DNA from: Aristolochia californica
Lineage: Eukaryota; Streptophyta; Magnoliopsida; Piperales; Aristolochiaceae
Reading direction: 5' to 3'
DNA: 64,000 nucleotides
NCBI GenBank assembly: GCA_029961685.1
Contig: JARWKL010000010.1
Coordinates: 21,674,067-21,738,066 of the forward strand
Shown: piece by piece, positions 10,351-20,130 of the stretch
How positions within the stretch are numbered: the stretch's first letter is position 1
Layout of the letters: each line of letters starts with the position of its first letter
Notes under the pieces: generated by a model
The model's database searches: none
The model's input: the letters and a program-made list of their open reading frames with translations, nothing else
What the model was told of the DNA's origin: nothing
Made by a program: the position numbers and the translations under genes

Positions 10351-12474
10351 TGTTGAATATAAGGAAAACAGAAATACTTCATTGACTTCATTAATATATT
10401 GTAATTAGAGTACATGAACCTCTATTTATAATAAAGGAAGGTAGTAGTGTCCAATTACAGTAAAACTACATTTGTCCCAATTACACCTAAATTCTAACAC
10501 TTAAAGATAAGTTCTAACATAATTAAATAACTCAATATAGATAAAAGACAAACATAACTCAAACTAGAACTCTTCTAGGACGTGACCATAAGATAAAGAT
10601 ACCCTTGTGAGTCCTCTCGATCTTCCAACTTTTAAGATAAGGATGCCAGCTCGTGGTTATCATGATGTTCTCTCACCCCCATCTTGTGGGCATTCCTTGG
10701 TCGTGTGACCCATCTTATAATACTCTTAGATATATTGGCCTTCCTTGATCATATGCATTGGAGCCCATCTTCCAACACTCCACCTCAAGCTGGGGATGAG
10801 AGAATATCATGAACTTCCAACTTGCTGCAAATGATGTATAGAATTTATTATTATAAAATGGCATATCTTCCAATATGCCTTCATCTTCCAACACTCCCCC
10901 TCACGCTATTGTGTCCTTCCATGAGGCTCTGCTAGCATAATATAAGTGAAATTAAAAATCACACCTAGCGGCTAAGACATTGCTCCATACTCCAGTCCTA
11001 ATGTTGGATGTAGGGCACACTCCATCCTCTATAGGTAGTGTGTCTATTGGCATTGCTCTGCTCTGAAGTGGCCACCTCAGTGTCCCTCCATAGGACAACG
11101 ACTCTCAAATGGGTGGGGGGGGGGGGGGGACTCATGGTTTCCCAACTGTGATATTTTTTGGAGTCAAATAAATTATGGTATGAGAAAAGGTACTGAGGCC
11201 ACCTCTTCTTCAATAATAATGTCTCATCCTAAGAGACATAATAGCAGTAGCTTTAATGTAACACGACCATCTTCCAACACATATAACACGAACCAAAATA
11301 ATTAACTTGTAGACGGACCCATGAAATAATCATAATTTGATATAAATATTTTTTCTTAGATACATAAGCTTCATCTTTTGTGCTCCCCTTTCTTGGATAT
11401 TTTGGTCACATAAACTTATCCACAACATATGAAATAAAATACCTCTTTCTTGTACTTCTTCTACTTCTCCCCCTCAAGCTAGGAGGTAATGGCAGTGATC
11501 TCAGCTTGAACCAAATATCATAGATGCATCAATAAGCCTTTAAACCAGGGAGAAGTGAGATATTTTCCTAATATAGCAACTCGAATAGTGACGTAAAACA
11601 AAGGGCAAAATTTGGATTTTTCAATACAACAGAATACCAGCATGACCTTTGATTCTTCCAATATGAATATATCTTTAAATATAAATCAGATTGACATGAA
11701 TTTTTCTCCTTCTAAAACTAGACTTAAATATATTTCATCCAAGTATAAATTCTCTTCATCAAAATATAATTATCAGAAGATAAATAATCTGATAGATTTC
11801 GGTCTCTATCATTTGGCTGAACTAAGCATTGTTTCTCCTTTTTTTTTCTAGCATGACCATTGACTCTTGCAAGATCAATATCTCCTTATAAAAAACTCAG
11901 ATAGAGAATTGGTTGAATAGGTAAGAAAATAAACTTAAAAATATTTATTTTGATATATAATTCTCCTCGTAAAGTCTCGTTCTTGATAGCATAAAATACC
12001 TCGAAAGTTGAAGCTTTCTACAGTTGTTAGAACCATTATTTCAATCTGACCTTCGTGGCTTGAAATATCAATTTATCTTTGTAGATAAATCCAATTTAAA
12101 ATTGGTTTAATATTTAAGATAATAGACTTACATATATTTATATATATCCATATAAAGTCTCGTTCTTGATAGCATAAAATACCTCAGAAGTTGAAGCTTT
12201 CTGTTGCTACTCAAACCAATTTTTCAATTTGACCACCGCTCATTCAAATATTGATTTCTCTTTGTAGATAATTCCGATTGGAAAAAAATCATTTTTTCTT
12301 GGATAGTAGACTCAAATATCTTTCTGTCAATATATAATTTTCAATAAGAAAATGTCAGTATAGAGGTGAAAAACGCAAAGAAAACAATGGGTGTAGGGCC
12401 AAAAAAAAATAACTACGAACCTCGACTTAGGGTTTAGGGTTTAGAGAAAATGATCACATTACCTCTATGGGTTG
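10351..12474 (-). mobile_element. Composite insertion: B-family LTR plus D-like non-coding sequence
   Basis: Position 10351 begins an LTR (TGTTGAATATAAGG) that ends CATCTTCCAACA at 10777, 427 bp. It is followed by the complement of a polypurine tract (CCTCAAGCTGGGG), so it is the 3' LTR of a minus-strand B element. A few dozen bases of eroded pol end follow. The rest is unlike B. From about 11300 to 12400, reading the minus strand, the sequence resembles the inside of element D, sharing the tract CTTGAGGGGGAGAAGTAGAAG and the repeated Phe-rich spacer. A run of 15 G lies at 11115-11129, and TTTAGGG telomere-like repeats near 12428. The second LTR and primer site are absent and no target duplication was found. 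It is best read as two truncated insertions. Confidence 0.6.
11955..12330. repeat. Degenerate tandem repeat, period about 183 bp
   Basis: The segment AAAGTCTCGTTCTTGATAGC plus the following ATAAAATACCTC and GAAGTTGAAGCTTTCT occurs at 11971 and again at 12154, 183 bases apart. More diverged copies can be traced upstream to about 11640 through the recurring GCATGACC/TTGACTCTTGCAAGATC pattern. The same kind of repeat, in the other orientation, occurs inside element D (33300-33600). Confidence 0.7.
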
Positions 12475-13355
12475 ACCACGTCAATGTCCCTAGTAATCCT
12501 CATCCCAAGGATTTATTTTGCAGCACCCAAATCCTTCATTGCAAACTTCTTGGATAACTCTTTTTTCAACTTTTCTTTTTCCTGTTTGCAAACACCTGCT
12601 ATCAACATGTCATCAACATATAGTGGTAGAATGATGTAGGAGTCATCAACCTTCTTCACAAAAAAACAATGATCTGCCTAACACATCGAGAAACCATTAT
12701 TACTCATAAAGGTGTCAAACTTCTTATACCACTGTCTTAGAGCTTGTTTAAGACCATACAAGCTCTTTTGAAGTTTGCACACCATTTTTTCATTTTCTTG
12801 TACTTTGAAACCCTGTGGCTACATCATGAAAATTTCTTCCTCCAAATCACCATAAAGAAAGGTTGTCGTTACATCCAACTGTTCTAAGTGCAAGTCTTCA
12901 TTTGCCACTAGTCCAAGCATTGTTGTAGTAGTAGTCATTTTCACTACTGGAGAGAAAATATCAGTGTAGTCAATGCCTTCTTTTCATTGAAAACCTTTCA
13001 CCACCAGCATTGCCATGTACCACTTGCTACCATCATGTTCGTCTTTTCTTCTGTACACCCATTTATTCTGCAACGCCTTCTTTCCTTTTGGTAACTAAGT
13101 CAGCTGCCATGTCTGATTGGATAATAGTGAATCCATCTCGTCCTTCATGGCTAACTCCCACTTGGTTCATTCATCAACTTGTACGACTTCCTTATAACTC
13201 TCTGGTTCACCTTTACCAGTCAATAAAATATAATTTAGTGCAGGGTAGTACCGCTGTGGTGGTCTACTAGTTTTGGCAGATTTCCTTAGTTCAGTCACAG
13301 GAATGTCTAGATTTACTTCTGGGGGTATGTTTTCCATGTCTTCCTGGATGATAGT
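12475..13355 (-). pseudogene. A1 reverse transcriptase and upstream linker
   Basis: Minus-strand frames give the RT catalytic segment DDSYIILPLYVDDMLI (YVDD codons at 12609-12620, intact). Upstream of it are [14 protein letters not shown] and EEEIFM-like segments with Q-rich spacing (12840-12720), then VKMTTTTTMLGLVA near 12940-12900. The last part, 13403 to 13167, is a linker containing PPEVNLDIPVTELRKSAKTS and RPPQRYYPALNYILL. Stops and frame changes are scattered. The linker is cut by P1 at 13360 and continues at 17575 after the repeated CTCCA. Confidence 0.8.
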
Positions 13356-13360
13356 CTCCA

Positions 13361-13743
13361 TGTTATGCACCCAATAATGGGCCGAGTCAATCAGAGACAC
13401 CACAGCTGAGTCAATTACTCTGACTGAGTCAGTTATGTAGTCATTTAGTTTATTTTCAAGTTAAATACCATGGAGAGGCAAAATTATAATTTTATCTTGG
13501 ACCGTGTGGACATGAACCCTATTTAAGGGATGATATGGAATGAAATAGATAAGTCTAATTTCACCAAAAACATAGGATCGGTGTTCTCCTCAAGGAAAGC
13601 TAGGATTGGTGTTCTCCTCAACGAACCCTAGGATCGGCGTTCTCATTGACAAACCCAAGGTTTAGGTCTCCCTTTGACGAGCCTGATTTCTTCTCTCCTT
13701 CGTTCTTCCCTACGAATCGCATTGTGGATCTGGGACCATAACA
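13361..13743 (+). repeat. P1 5' LTR
   Basis: It begins TGTTATGCACCC and ends GGGACCATAACA. It matches the copy ending at 17569, apart from scattered substitutions and one deletion of about 20 bases in the region with three GGATCGG(T/C)GTTCTC-like units. Confidence 0.9.
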
Positions 13744-13746
13744 ATT

Positions 13747-13758
13747 TGGTATCAGAGC
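13747..13758 (+). promoter_or_regulatory. P1 primer-binding site (initiator Met-tRNA)
   Basis: TGGTATCAGAGC, the standard plant LTR-element site complementary to the 3' end of initiator Met-tRNA, lies three bases after the LTR. Confidence 0.9.
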
Positions 13759-13765
13759 TGAAACA

Positions 13766-14544
13766 ATGAGCGATTTGTGGAGCGTAGATGAAATAGGCAC
13801 AGTATTCCGTCAAGCAATACGGGAGTGGAAGGTCGCCTAGAGGAACAGCATGCAAAAAGAATTTCCGCATTACGTGTAGAATTGGCAGCAGTGCGCACAG
13901 AATTAACTTCAGCAATACGGGATGATAGGCTTGCCCCGCACACAAAATTAATCTCCGGAATAGAGGAGATACTTCAGGCTTCCAATGAAAGATCTACAAG
14001 AGGGGCCGAAATCGAAACTCGTCGGGATAAGGATTCAGAGAGGAGGGTCACCATTGCGGAAGACGACGGTGCATTCTCGATCTCGACGAATAATTTCGCC
14101 CTTTTCGAAGTCGTTCAACCTCAAATCTCGTTGGAAAAGCCCTATGAGGGTTTGCAGGTTCTCGTTCGGCCAGAGGCCTCCTTCGTCAACACTATTAAGG
14201 TTGTTTGCCTTTGGAAAAAGCTTCCTAAGAGCATGATTTTCGGTGACAACGGTGGGGGGAGAAAAGTTGGCCTCGCATCCACTTCTCACTCAACAGCGAC
14301 ATACCTCAACTCATCGACATCAATGTTAGGTGAGTCTTCAAATACCTCTGTCCTGCGTGTAAAATTTTGGGAAAGGCAACCTCTATTTTGGGATACCGGT
14401 CAACAGCAGCAATTTTTTTTTTGTGGGGACGTCAAATTTTTTTTCCAGCAGTTTTTTCATCTCTTTACAACACGGGCAGACTCACTTTCTCTAATTTCCT
14501 CAGTCTCCAAATCCTCATTGTTTATGTCATGCGTATGGGAGTAG
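13766..14544 (+). pseudogene. P1 gag-like leader, coiled-coil N-terminus, frameshifted
   Basis: The first ATG after the primer site (13766) opens MSDLWSVDEIGTVFRQAIRE and stops at 13838-13840. An overlapping frame from 13825 runs 239 codons to 14544, starting with a helical, charged EEQHAKRISALRVELAAVRT segment. Similar short helical repeats (IAALRNDNAAIRNEMQEI) occur in the gag N-terminus of G2 near 57440-57520, so I read this as a gypsy-type gag start. Past residue about 150 the frame is probably meaningless. The stretch at 14381-14397 is shared exactly with P2 (55321-55337). There is no capsid or zinc-knuckle motif. Function is unknown; it is likely packaging and leader sequence. Confidence 0.5.
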
Positions 14545-14699
14545 TGGCGGAGGTGATTATGGTGCCCCGCCTGGCAGTGAGGGTGGTGATCAATTTGGAC
14601 AAGGTGGCAGCTCTCTTAGGCTTCCTATCTCTCGGCACCCAGCCAGTCGCAAAATGGGACTTACTTTCACAAACCTCTTTCGCTGGGTTTTTGCCCAGA

Positions 14700-15010
14700 A
14701 AGAGATGCGCATTCTGATGGTTGGTCTTGATGTTGCTGGTAAGACCACCATCCCTTATAAGCTTAAGCTGGGAGAGATTATCACCACGATCCCCACCATT
14801 GGATTTATGTAGAAATTGTATAATATCAAAAAATCAGTTTCAATGTGTGGGATGTTGGTGGTTAGGATAAGATCCGACCTTTGTGGAGACATTACTTCCA
14901 AAACACCCAAGGTCTCTCATCTTTGTCATTGATAGCAATGACAGGGATCGTGTTGTTGAAGCTCGCCTTGAATTGCATAGAATGTTGAATGAGGAGCATG
15001 AGCCTAATGT
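14700..15010 (+). pseudogene. Captured ARF GTPase fragment (ADP-ribosylation factor)
   Basis: Reading across one frame change, the sequence gives [20 protein letters not shown], then [13 protein letters not shown] (G of the G3 box), DKIRPLW and then [20 protein letters not shown]. These are ARF1 residues from just before the G1 box (GLDxAGKT) to just after the G4-side SNDRDR segment, about 100 of 181 residues. It has no introns although plant ARF genes are split, so it derives from mRNA. An in-frame TAG follows IGFM near 14810 and a frameshift lies near 14880. It cannot make a working GTPase: the C-terminal nucleotide-binding motifs and the myristoylated N-terminus are missing. The identity is certain at family level. 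Confidence 0.9.
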
Positions 15011-15029
15011 TGCCACTAAGAAGGCTACC

Positions 15030-15130
15030 GTTGAGAAGCAAACAGCAACGATGCCTCTGCATAGAGTGGAAAAAGAACACCACATGTATATGGCTTTTGA
15101 AAATTATGACAAGGACAAGAGTGAATCCAG
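15030..15130 (+). pseudogene. Captured fragment resembling a CDPK EF hand
   Basis: The ARF frame runs straight into [20 protein letters not shown], then [12 protein letters not shown]. In calcium-dependent protein kinases, a TATMHLNR-type sequence is followed by EEHLY.AF..FDKD.SG, the start of the third EF hand, which fits well. Only about 35 residues remain, and the loop Gly after DKDKS is replaced, so no calcium site would form. The join to ARF is in frame (ORF 14883-15248). The call rests on this short match and is moderate. Confidence 0.5.
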
Positions 15131-15949
15131 AGAGGGCCTTGTTGTAACCTACAAGATAGATGTGGAAATGCTCAGCAGGATTCAGACAAGTGTGGGGTAC
15201 AGGTGGACATCGTGCCAATTGATATGGCAGGTACCACTAAATTGTTGAACTCAAAAAATTGGGGAAGACTTCCACTTGCTGCAGCAATGCCATTTGACGG
15301 TCTCAAAAAGGCTGGCCTTACTGCCAGGAGTCCAAAGGCCGCAGCAATAGTTGCTGCAAAACAACGAGATGCGACATTGGAAGAACGAGGGTGAACAAAC
15401 CAAATGCTTGTTGTTGGGTTTGAAGAGGAGGTGAAAGTTTCTTTTAAAAAAATTCCATCTAACCAACAGAGCATGCTTTTAGCAGCAACTATGCATGTGC
15501 ATATCCTAAAGATGAGAATTGGTTCGAACTTTGCTAATCTTGCTAGAACAGAAGGTGACTATGATATTAAGTTAGGTGTTGTTGATGTCTTTTCTGAGCT
15601 TGACTCAGTTGCATTGAGTAAATTTGCTTTAAACATGTTCTTAGTTTGTGTCTGCTCTAATGGAAATGTGCAAGATGAGGAAGGGGCAGAAATATTCACT
15701 TCTCATTATGACAAAGCAACTAAGATGTTGCATCCTTGCGATCACCCATTTCTGAGCTGTATACATTTGCATGTGCCTGTCATGAGAACACTACACAAAG
15801 TAAGGTTGAACGCTCAAGAGAGTGGACCTTAACTGCAACTTCTACAGAACAAGAATCTCTTGACCTGATATATGTTGTCTTAGTTGGAACATGTATAATT
15901 GCCATGTCTGTCACGAGTGGAAGGTTCACTGAGGCAAAAGGAGTGATGC
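15131..15949 (+). pseudogene. Unidentified captured fragments
   Basis: Two open pieces show normal plant-like composition but I cannot name them. The first (15203-15394) contains LPLAAAMPFDGLKKAGLTA and PKAAAIVAAKQRDATLEERG before a TGA. The second (15404-15832) contains FEEEVKVSFKKIPSNQQSML, then ANLARTEGDYDIKLGVVDVF and a Cys-rich tail. A third frame from 15736 has a [20 protein letters not shown] segment before the ADP/ATP carrier part. They lie between recognised captured genes and carry no retrotransposon motif, so they are probably pieces of other host genes. Confidence 0.45.
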
Positions 15950-16349
15950 CAGACAAGTTAGATGTTTTTGCTGTTGTCTCAAAAACAGCAGTTGCACCAA
16001 TTGAGCGGGTGAAGCTCTTGATCCAGAATCAGGCTAAAATAATCAACTCGGGCATACTCTCTGAACACTACAAGGGCAGTGATGATTGCTTTGCAAGCAA
16101 AACCAAGGCTGAGGCTTTAGTGTCGTTGTGGCAGGGAAATGCTGCATATGTTATCCATTCATTTCCCACCCAGGCACTTAACCTTGCCTTTAAGGCTTAT
16201 TTCATGAGACTCTTCAACTTCAAGAAAGACAGAGAGGGATATTGGAAAAGTGTTGTTGGTAACTTGGCATCGGAAGGATGTGCTAGTGCTTCTTCCCTTC
16301 TTTTTGTATATTCACTTGATTATGCTCAGCATGAAGTTCGTAAGGCATA
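15950..16349 (+). pseudogene. Captured mitochondrial ADP/ATP carrier fragment
   Basis: The frame ending at 16356 reads [20 protein letters not shown], then [52 protein letters not shown] and [13 protein letters not shown]. These match the first repeat and following helices of the plant ADP/ATP translocase in order. The carrier signature (PX[DE]XX[KR]) appears as PIERVK. The last two thirds of the protein, including the second and third repeats with RRRMMM, are missing. No intron is seen. The carrier acts in the inner mitochondrial membrane; this truncated copy would not. Both boundaries are abrupt joins to other sequence. Confidence 0.9.
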
Positions 16350-16379
16350 CCTATAGTCTGCTTTTTAGGCTGTTCAGCA

Positions 16380-17010
16380 GCAAGCTCAGGGTCATGCACT
16401 GCAAAAACAGCCTCATGGAAGCATACTGGGCCCACATGCAAAGATTCAGGAAATGCATAACACAATGGCAGGGGCTTTTGGTGATTTTTGTTTAAAGGAT
16501 TATGGGATGATATCAATTCCTGAATTCGCTCACAGGGTACTCACTGAGAAGGTTCAGTTCGTTGTGCTTGCATCTAATGAGGTTTGGGATGTTTTAAACA
16601 TTGAACAAGTGGTGGAGATTGTATCAATGGCTCCACGCCGACCCTCAGCTGCCAGGGTGCTAGTTGATGCAGTTCTTCAGGAATGGAAACTCAAGTACCC
16701 AACCTCGAAGATAGATGATTGAGTTGTGATCTGCATGTACTTAGATGGTAAAATGGACTCAGAATCTGCTACTGAAGACCCTCCAAGTGTCGTTGTTGGT
16801 ACCAATCCCATATATCAATGCCAGTCTCAGGCAAAGGAATTGGAGGATGGTCATTGGGATGAGCTGAATCTAGAACCTTGTCTGCAGCGAAATTTCACTG
16901 TAAGGTCAGCGTCAGACAGTAGAGACCACCCCCACAACAAAAGGGCACCTCTGGTGGTTTTAGCAGAAGAGGATGCAGTGTTGAGGAATGAAGATCAACA
17001 GTGAGGTGGT
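16380..17010 (+). pseudogene. Captured PP2C protein phosphatase C-terminal fragment
   Basis: From about 16475 the frame reads FCLKDYGMISIPEFAHRVLT, FVVLASNEVWDVLNIEQVVE, then SAARVLVDAVLQEWKLKYPT and, after an in-frame TGA at 16720-16722, VVICMYLDGKMDSES. This is the C-terminal third of a plant PP2C Ser/Thr phosphatase. The metal-binding Asp of LASDGVWDVL is replaced (LASNEVWDVL), so the site is dead. Downstream, EPCLQRNFTVRSAS matches the C-terminal tail of one PP2C subgroup, and untranslated sequence seems to follow up to a poly-A run at 17190. The Q-rich stretch at 16380-16450 is of unknown origin. The poly-A suggests capture of a polyadenylated mRNA 3' end. Confidence 0.85.
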
Positions 17011-17156
17011 TTGGAAGGTGTGACTTGTGTGAATTCTCTTGTCCAGTTGCCCAGGTTCTCGGAAGAGAGCCCCAAAGACTGATCCACATCTTTCTGTGTA
17101 AAAGAGATGCGTGAATGGATTTTGTTGTAAATCACAGTGATCCGGCAGTTTCCAAC

Positions 17157-17224
17157 TTGTGATCTATGATGAGCAGCGGAACATGATGCAAAAAAAAAAA
17201 AAAATTGTGATCTATGATGAGCAG
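17157..17224. repeat. 20-bp direct repeat flanking a 15-base poly-A run
   Basis: TTGTGATCTATGATGAGCAG occurs at 17157-17176 and 17205-17224. Between the copies are 13 bases and then 15 A (17190-17204). The second copy overlaps the start of the 3' LTR of P1. Confidence 0.9.
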
Positions 17225-17569
17225 TGAAACCTAATAGTGGGCCGAGTCAGGCAGAGACACCACGGCTGAGTAAATTACTCTGACTGAGTCAGTTATGTAG
17301 TCATTTAGTTTATTTTCAAGTTAAATGTCATGGAGGGGCAAAATTATAATTTTATCTTGAACCGTGTGGACAAGAACCCTATTTAAGGGACGACATGGAA
17401 CGAAATAGATAAGTCTAATTTCACCAAAAACATAGGATCAGCGTTCTCCCCAACGAACCCTAGGATTCTCCTTGACGAACCCAAGGTTCAGGTCTCCCTT
17501 TGACGAGCCTGATTTCTTCTCTCCTTCGTTCTACCCTACGAATCGCATTGTGGATCTGGGACCATAACA
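17215..17569 (+). repeat. P1 3' LTR, first bases overwritten
   Basis: From about 17232 it matches the 5' LTR (AATAGTGGGCCGAGTCAGG...) and ends GGGACCATAACA. The expected TGTTATGCACCC start is replaced by TGATGAGCAGTG, part of the 20-bp direct repeat. No clear polypurine tract precedes it. Confidence 0.85.
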
Positions 17570-17574
17570 CTCCA

Positions 17575-18171
17575 TCTCAATAACTGGAAGAACTCTCAAG
17601 TGAATAACTTCAGACTTCTTGGCTTCATCACTTGTGCTCTCAGACTTTGTTCTCAACCTGTCTTTATACATGGCACCTTCATTGAAGATCACGATCTTGC
17701 TCTTAATAACCTTACGACTTTGGTTATCCCAGAAGCTATAACCAAACTCAGTACAACCATCACCAATAAAGAAACATATCTTAGATTTAGCATCAAGTTT
17801 ACTTCTAACATTAGAATCAATATGAATACAGGTAACACAACCAAAAACTTTTAAGAAATAAAGGTTTACCTCATTGCCGTTCCAAACCTCTTATGGTATT
17901 TTGCAATCCAATGGTGTTGAGGGACCTCCATTGATCAAATAGGTAGCGATGCTAATAGCCTCAGACCTGAACATCTTTGGCAATCCCGCGTGTAATTTCA
18001 TGCTTCTAGCATGCTCATTCAAGGTCATGTTCATCCTCTCAGCTATACCATTCTGTTGAGGTTTTCCAGGAATGGTCTTCTTCATCTTGATTCTATTATC
18101 AGTATAGTACCGCTTGAAATTATCATCTACATATTCTTCCCCATTATCTGACTGCAAGCACTCCACCTTCA
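17575..18171 (-). pseudogene. A1 linker and C-terminal integrase
   Basis: Read right to left, the frame beginning near 18150 gives CLQSDNGEEYVDDNFKRYYT (second catalytic Asp), KKTIPGKPQQNGIAERMNMT (catalytic Glu) and STPLDCKIP. A degraded SYIHIDS..KLDAKSK stretch and an FGYSFWD-like motif follow. CTTCA at 18167-18171 is the left target duplication of element C. The first part of the integrase continues at 23973. Confidence 0.85.
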
Positions 18172-18637
18172 TTTCCATATTTTCTAGCCCATGAGTGGTT
18201 GTTGGAACAACCAAACTGAGTTGCTGAAGAGAGCAGCAACGACCAAGGATTTTCACCTAGAGGAGTTGTCGTGAGCAGCCAAAATAAAGAGCTCCAAGCT
18301 CTGAATCTACAGAGAGAAACCTAGTTGCTAGAGGAAGTAGTGACGACCAATAAAATCTACTGAATAGGCTCTTGGAACAGCCACAACCGAGAGCTCTAAG
18401 CTCTGAGACTGACGACCACACCAACACACAAGAGAAGCTGAAAAATCGGGAGCCCTCTTTACTTCGTTTCTCTCCAATTTAAACATAGGGTTAGGTTAAG
18501 TACAAGACAGCCATGAGCTTAATTACAATCCAACCCAGCCCATTAATCCTTGCTTATTAACCTATATACATGTAAATATCTAAACAACGAACATTAATAT
18601 AACTTCTAACTTATATGAATTCCAAAATATGGTCGCA
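18172..18637 (-). repeat. Element C 3' LTR
   Basis: It starts TTTCCATATTTTCTAGCCC (TGTCAATATTTTC in the other copy) and ends AAATATGGTCGCA. It differs from 23501-23967 by scattered substitutions. Confidence 0.9.
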
Positions 18638-20130
18638 TTCCCCCTCAAATTGATGCTAGTAAGTCAGCCAGCAACAATTTGCCAACCAGACAATTATGGC
18701 GGTGTTGAGTTATTGCTTTGGTGAAGACATCAACCACTTGGAGATTTAAAGAGATGTACAAAATAGATATCACTCGACACTCCAAGGTATCACGGGTAGA
18801 ATGACAATCAACCTCAATGTGCTTAGTGCGTTCATGGAAAACAAGATCGGTAGCAATCTGAATAGCACTAGTGTTTTCCGCACGAAGATGTGTAGAAGTA
18901 GTTTGAGAAAACTCAAGTTCTTCAAGGAGACCGCATAGCCCTATAATTTCAGAACACACAGTAGACATGGCACAATACTCGACTTTAGTAGATGACTTGG
19001 ACACATGATCTTGTTTCTTACATTTCCAAGAAATCAAGGCATCCCCTAAAACATACACCAACCTATAGTAGAACGCAGGGTATTGGGGCACCCAACCCAA
19101 TCAGCATCACTGTATGCAACAAATTGAAGAGATGAGCCAGTAAGAAAAAATAATCCACGAGTAGGAGAACCTCAAAGATAGCGGATGATGCATCGGATTG
19201 TAGAAAGATGAAGATGCTGAGAAGAAAACATAAATTGACTAACCTGATGAAAGGCATAGGAGATATCCGGGCGAGTCGTGGTCAAGTAGATGAGATTCCC
19301 AACACTGATAGAGAGTAACATCATTAAGAAGGTCTCCTTCATATTTCCTGTATTTCACATTCACTTCCATTGGAGTAGCAACAGAAGAAGTGTCCGCCAA
19401 ACCAGCCAAGTTAATAATATCTTGAGAATACTTGTGCTAATTTAGGAAAATATCTTTGGCCTGATGATGCACTTCCAGCCCTAAGAAGTACGTAAGCTGG
19501 CCCAGATCTTTCATATGGAAGGTGGCGTGCAGCAGCTACTAGAGCTTAGTAATCAAGCCAGAGTCAGTGCAAGTAGGGATAATATCATCCACATAGACCA
19601 AGAGAAGGACTATACCCCCGATGCCGACTTGTGAAAGAAAAGGGAATAATCATACGGACTTTGTGTGAATTTGTGGATAAGAAGTGTACCGCAAAACTTC
19701 TCAAACCAAGCCCGGAGAGCTAGCTTAAGCCCATATAGAGGACAGCATAGCTTGTAGACATCCTGAGGAGAAAAAGTAGTCATACCGAAGGGAAGCTTCA
19801 TGTAGATATCTTCATGTGGATCACCATGCAGAAATGCATTCTTCACATCCATCTAATGCAGATGTCAGGACTGTGATGCAGCAATAGATAAATAGTACAA
19901 ACCGTGGTCATCTTGGCAACTGGAGCAAATGTATCCTCATAATCAATCCCATATTCCTGCATGTTTCCCAGAGCTACGAGGCGAGCTTTGTACCGATCCA
20001 AAGAACCATTCAATCGAAGCTTTACAGAGAAAACCCATTTACTCCCAAGAGGCTTAATAGTAGAGGGGCAAGTGACAACATCCCAAATGTGATTCTCCTC
20101 AAGAGCTTGAAGTTTTGTTTGCATTGCCTT
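18638..20130 (-). pseudogene. Element C reverse transcriptase and RNase H
   Basis: RT begins near 20130 with LQALEENHIWDVVTCPSTIK, then GSKWVFSVKLRLNGSLDRYK and EYGIDYEDTFAPVAKMTTV. The next frame (19852-19610) gives MDVKNAFLHGDPHEDIYMKL and RAWFEKFCGTLL, and YVDD is intact (codons at 19584-19595). RNase H (19100-18645) shows [39 protein letters not shown] and VVDVFTKAI, ending at ADLLASI near the purine tract. Two frame changes and several stops separate the parts. Confidence 0.85.

Larger units (their letters stand above)
13361..17569 (+). mobile_element. P1: gene-capturing non-autonomous LTR retrotransposon
   Basis: LTRs of 383 bp (13361-13743) and about 355 bp (ending 17569) flank 3.5 kb that encodes no protease, RT or integrase. 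The target duplication CTCCA is perfect (13356-13360 and 17570-17574). A primer-binding site TGGTATCAGAGC lies three bases after the 5' LTR. The 5' inner part resembles the coiled-coil N-terminus of a gypsy gag. The rest is a chain of intronless fragments of unrelated plant genes: ARF GTPase, a CDPK-like EF hand, two unidentified pieces, mitochondrial ADP/ATP carrier and PP2C, all in sense orientation. It must have moved using proteins supplied in trans. G2-type chromoviruses are plausible donors, judged from the gag-like start and LTR ends (inference). Confidence 0.85.

Noticed and set aside
11612..11851. 79-codon frame in the D-like region
   Set aside because: Asn/Ser/Ile-rich translation of AT-rich repeats; no motif, inside a non-coding element.
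14883..15474. Minus-strand frames opposite the ARF and following captured pieces
   Set aside because: They are shadows of the sense coding fragments; the sense strand gives the known motifs.
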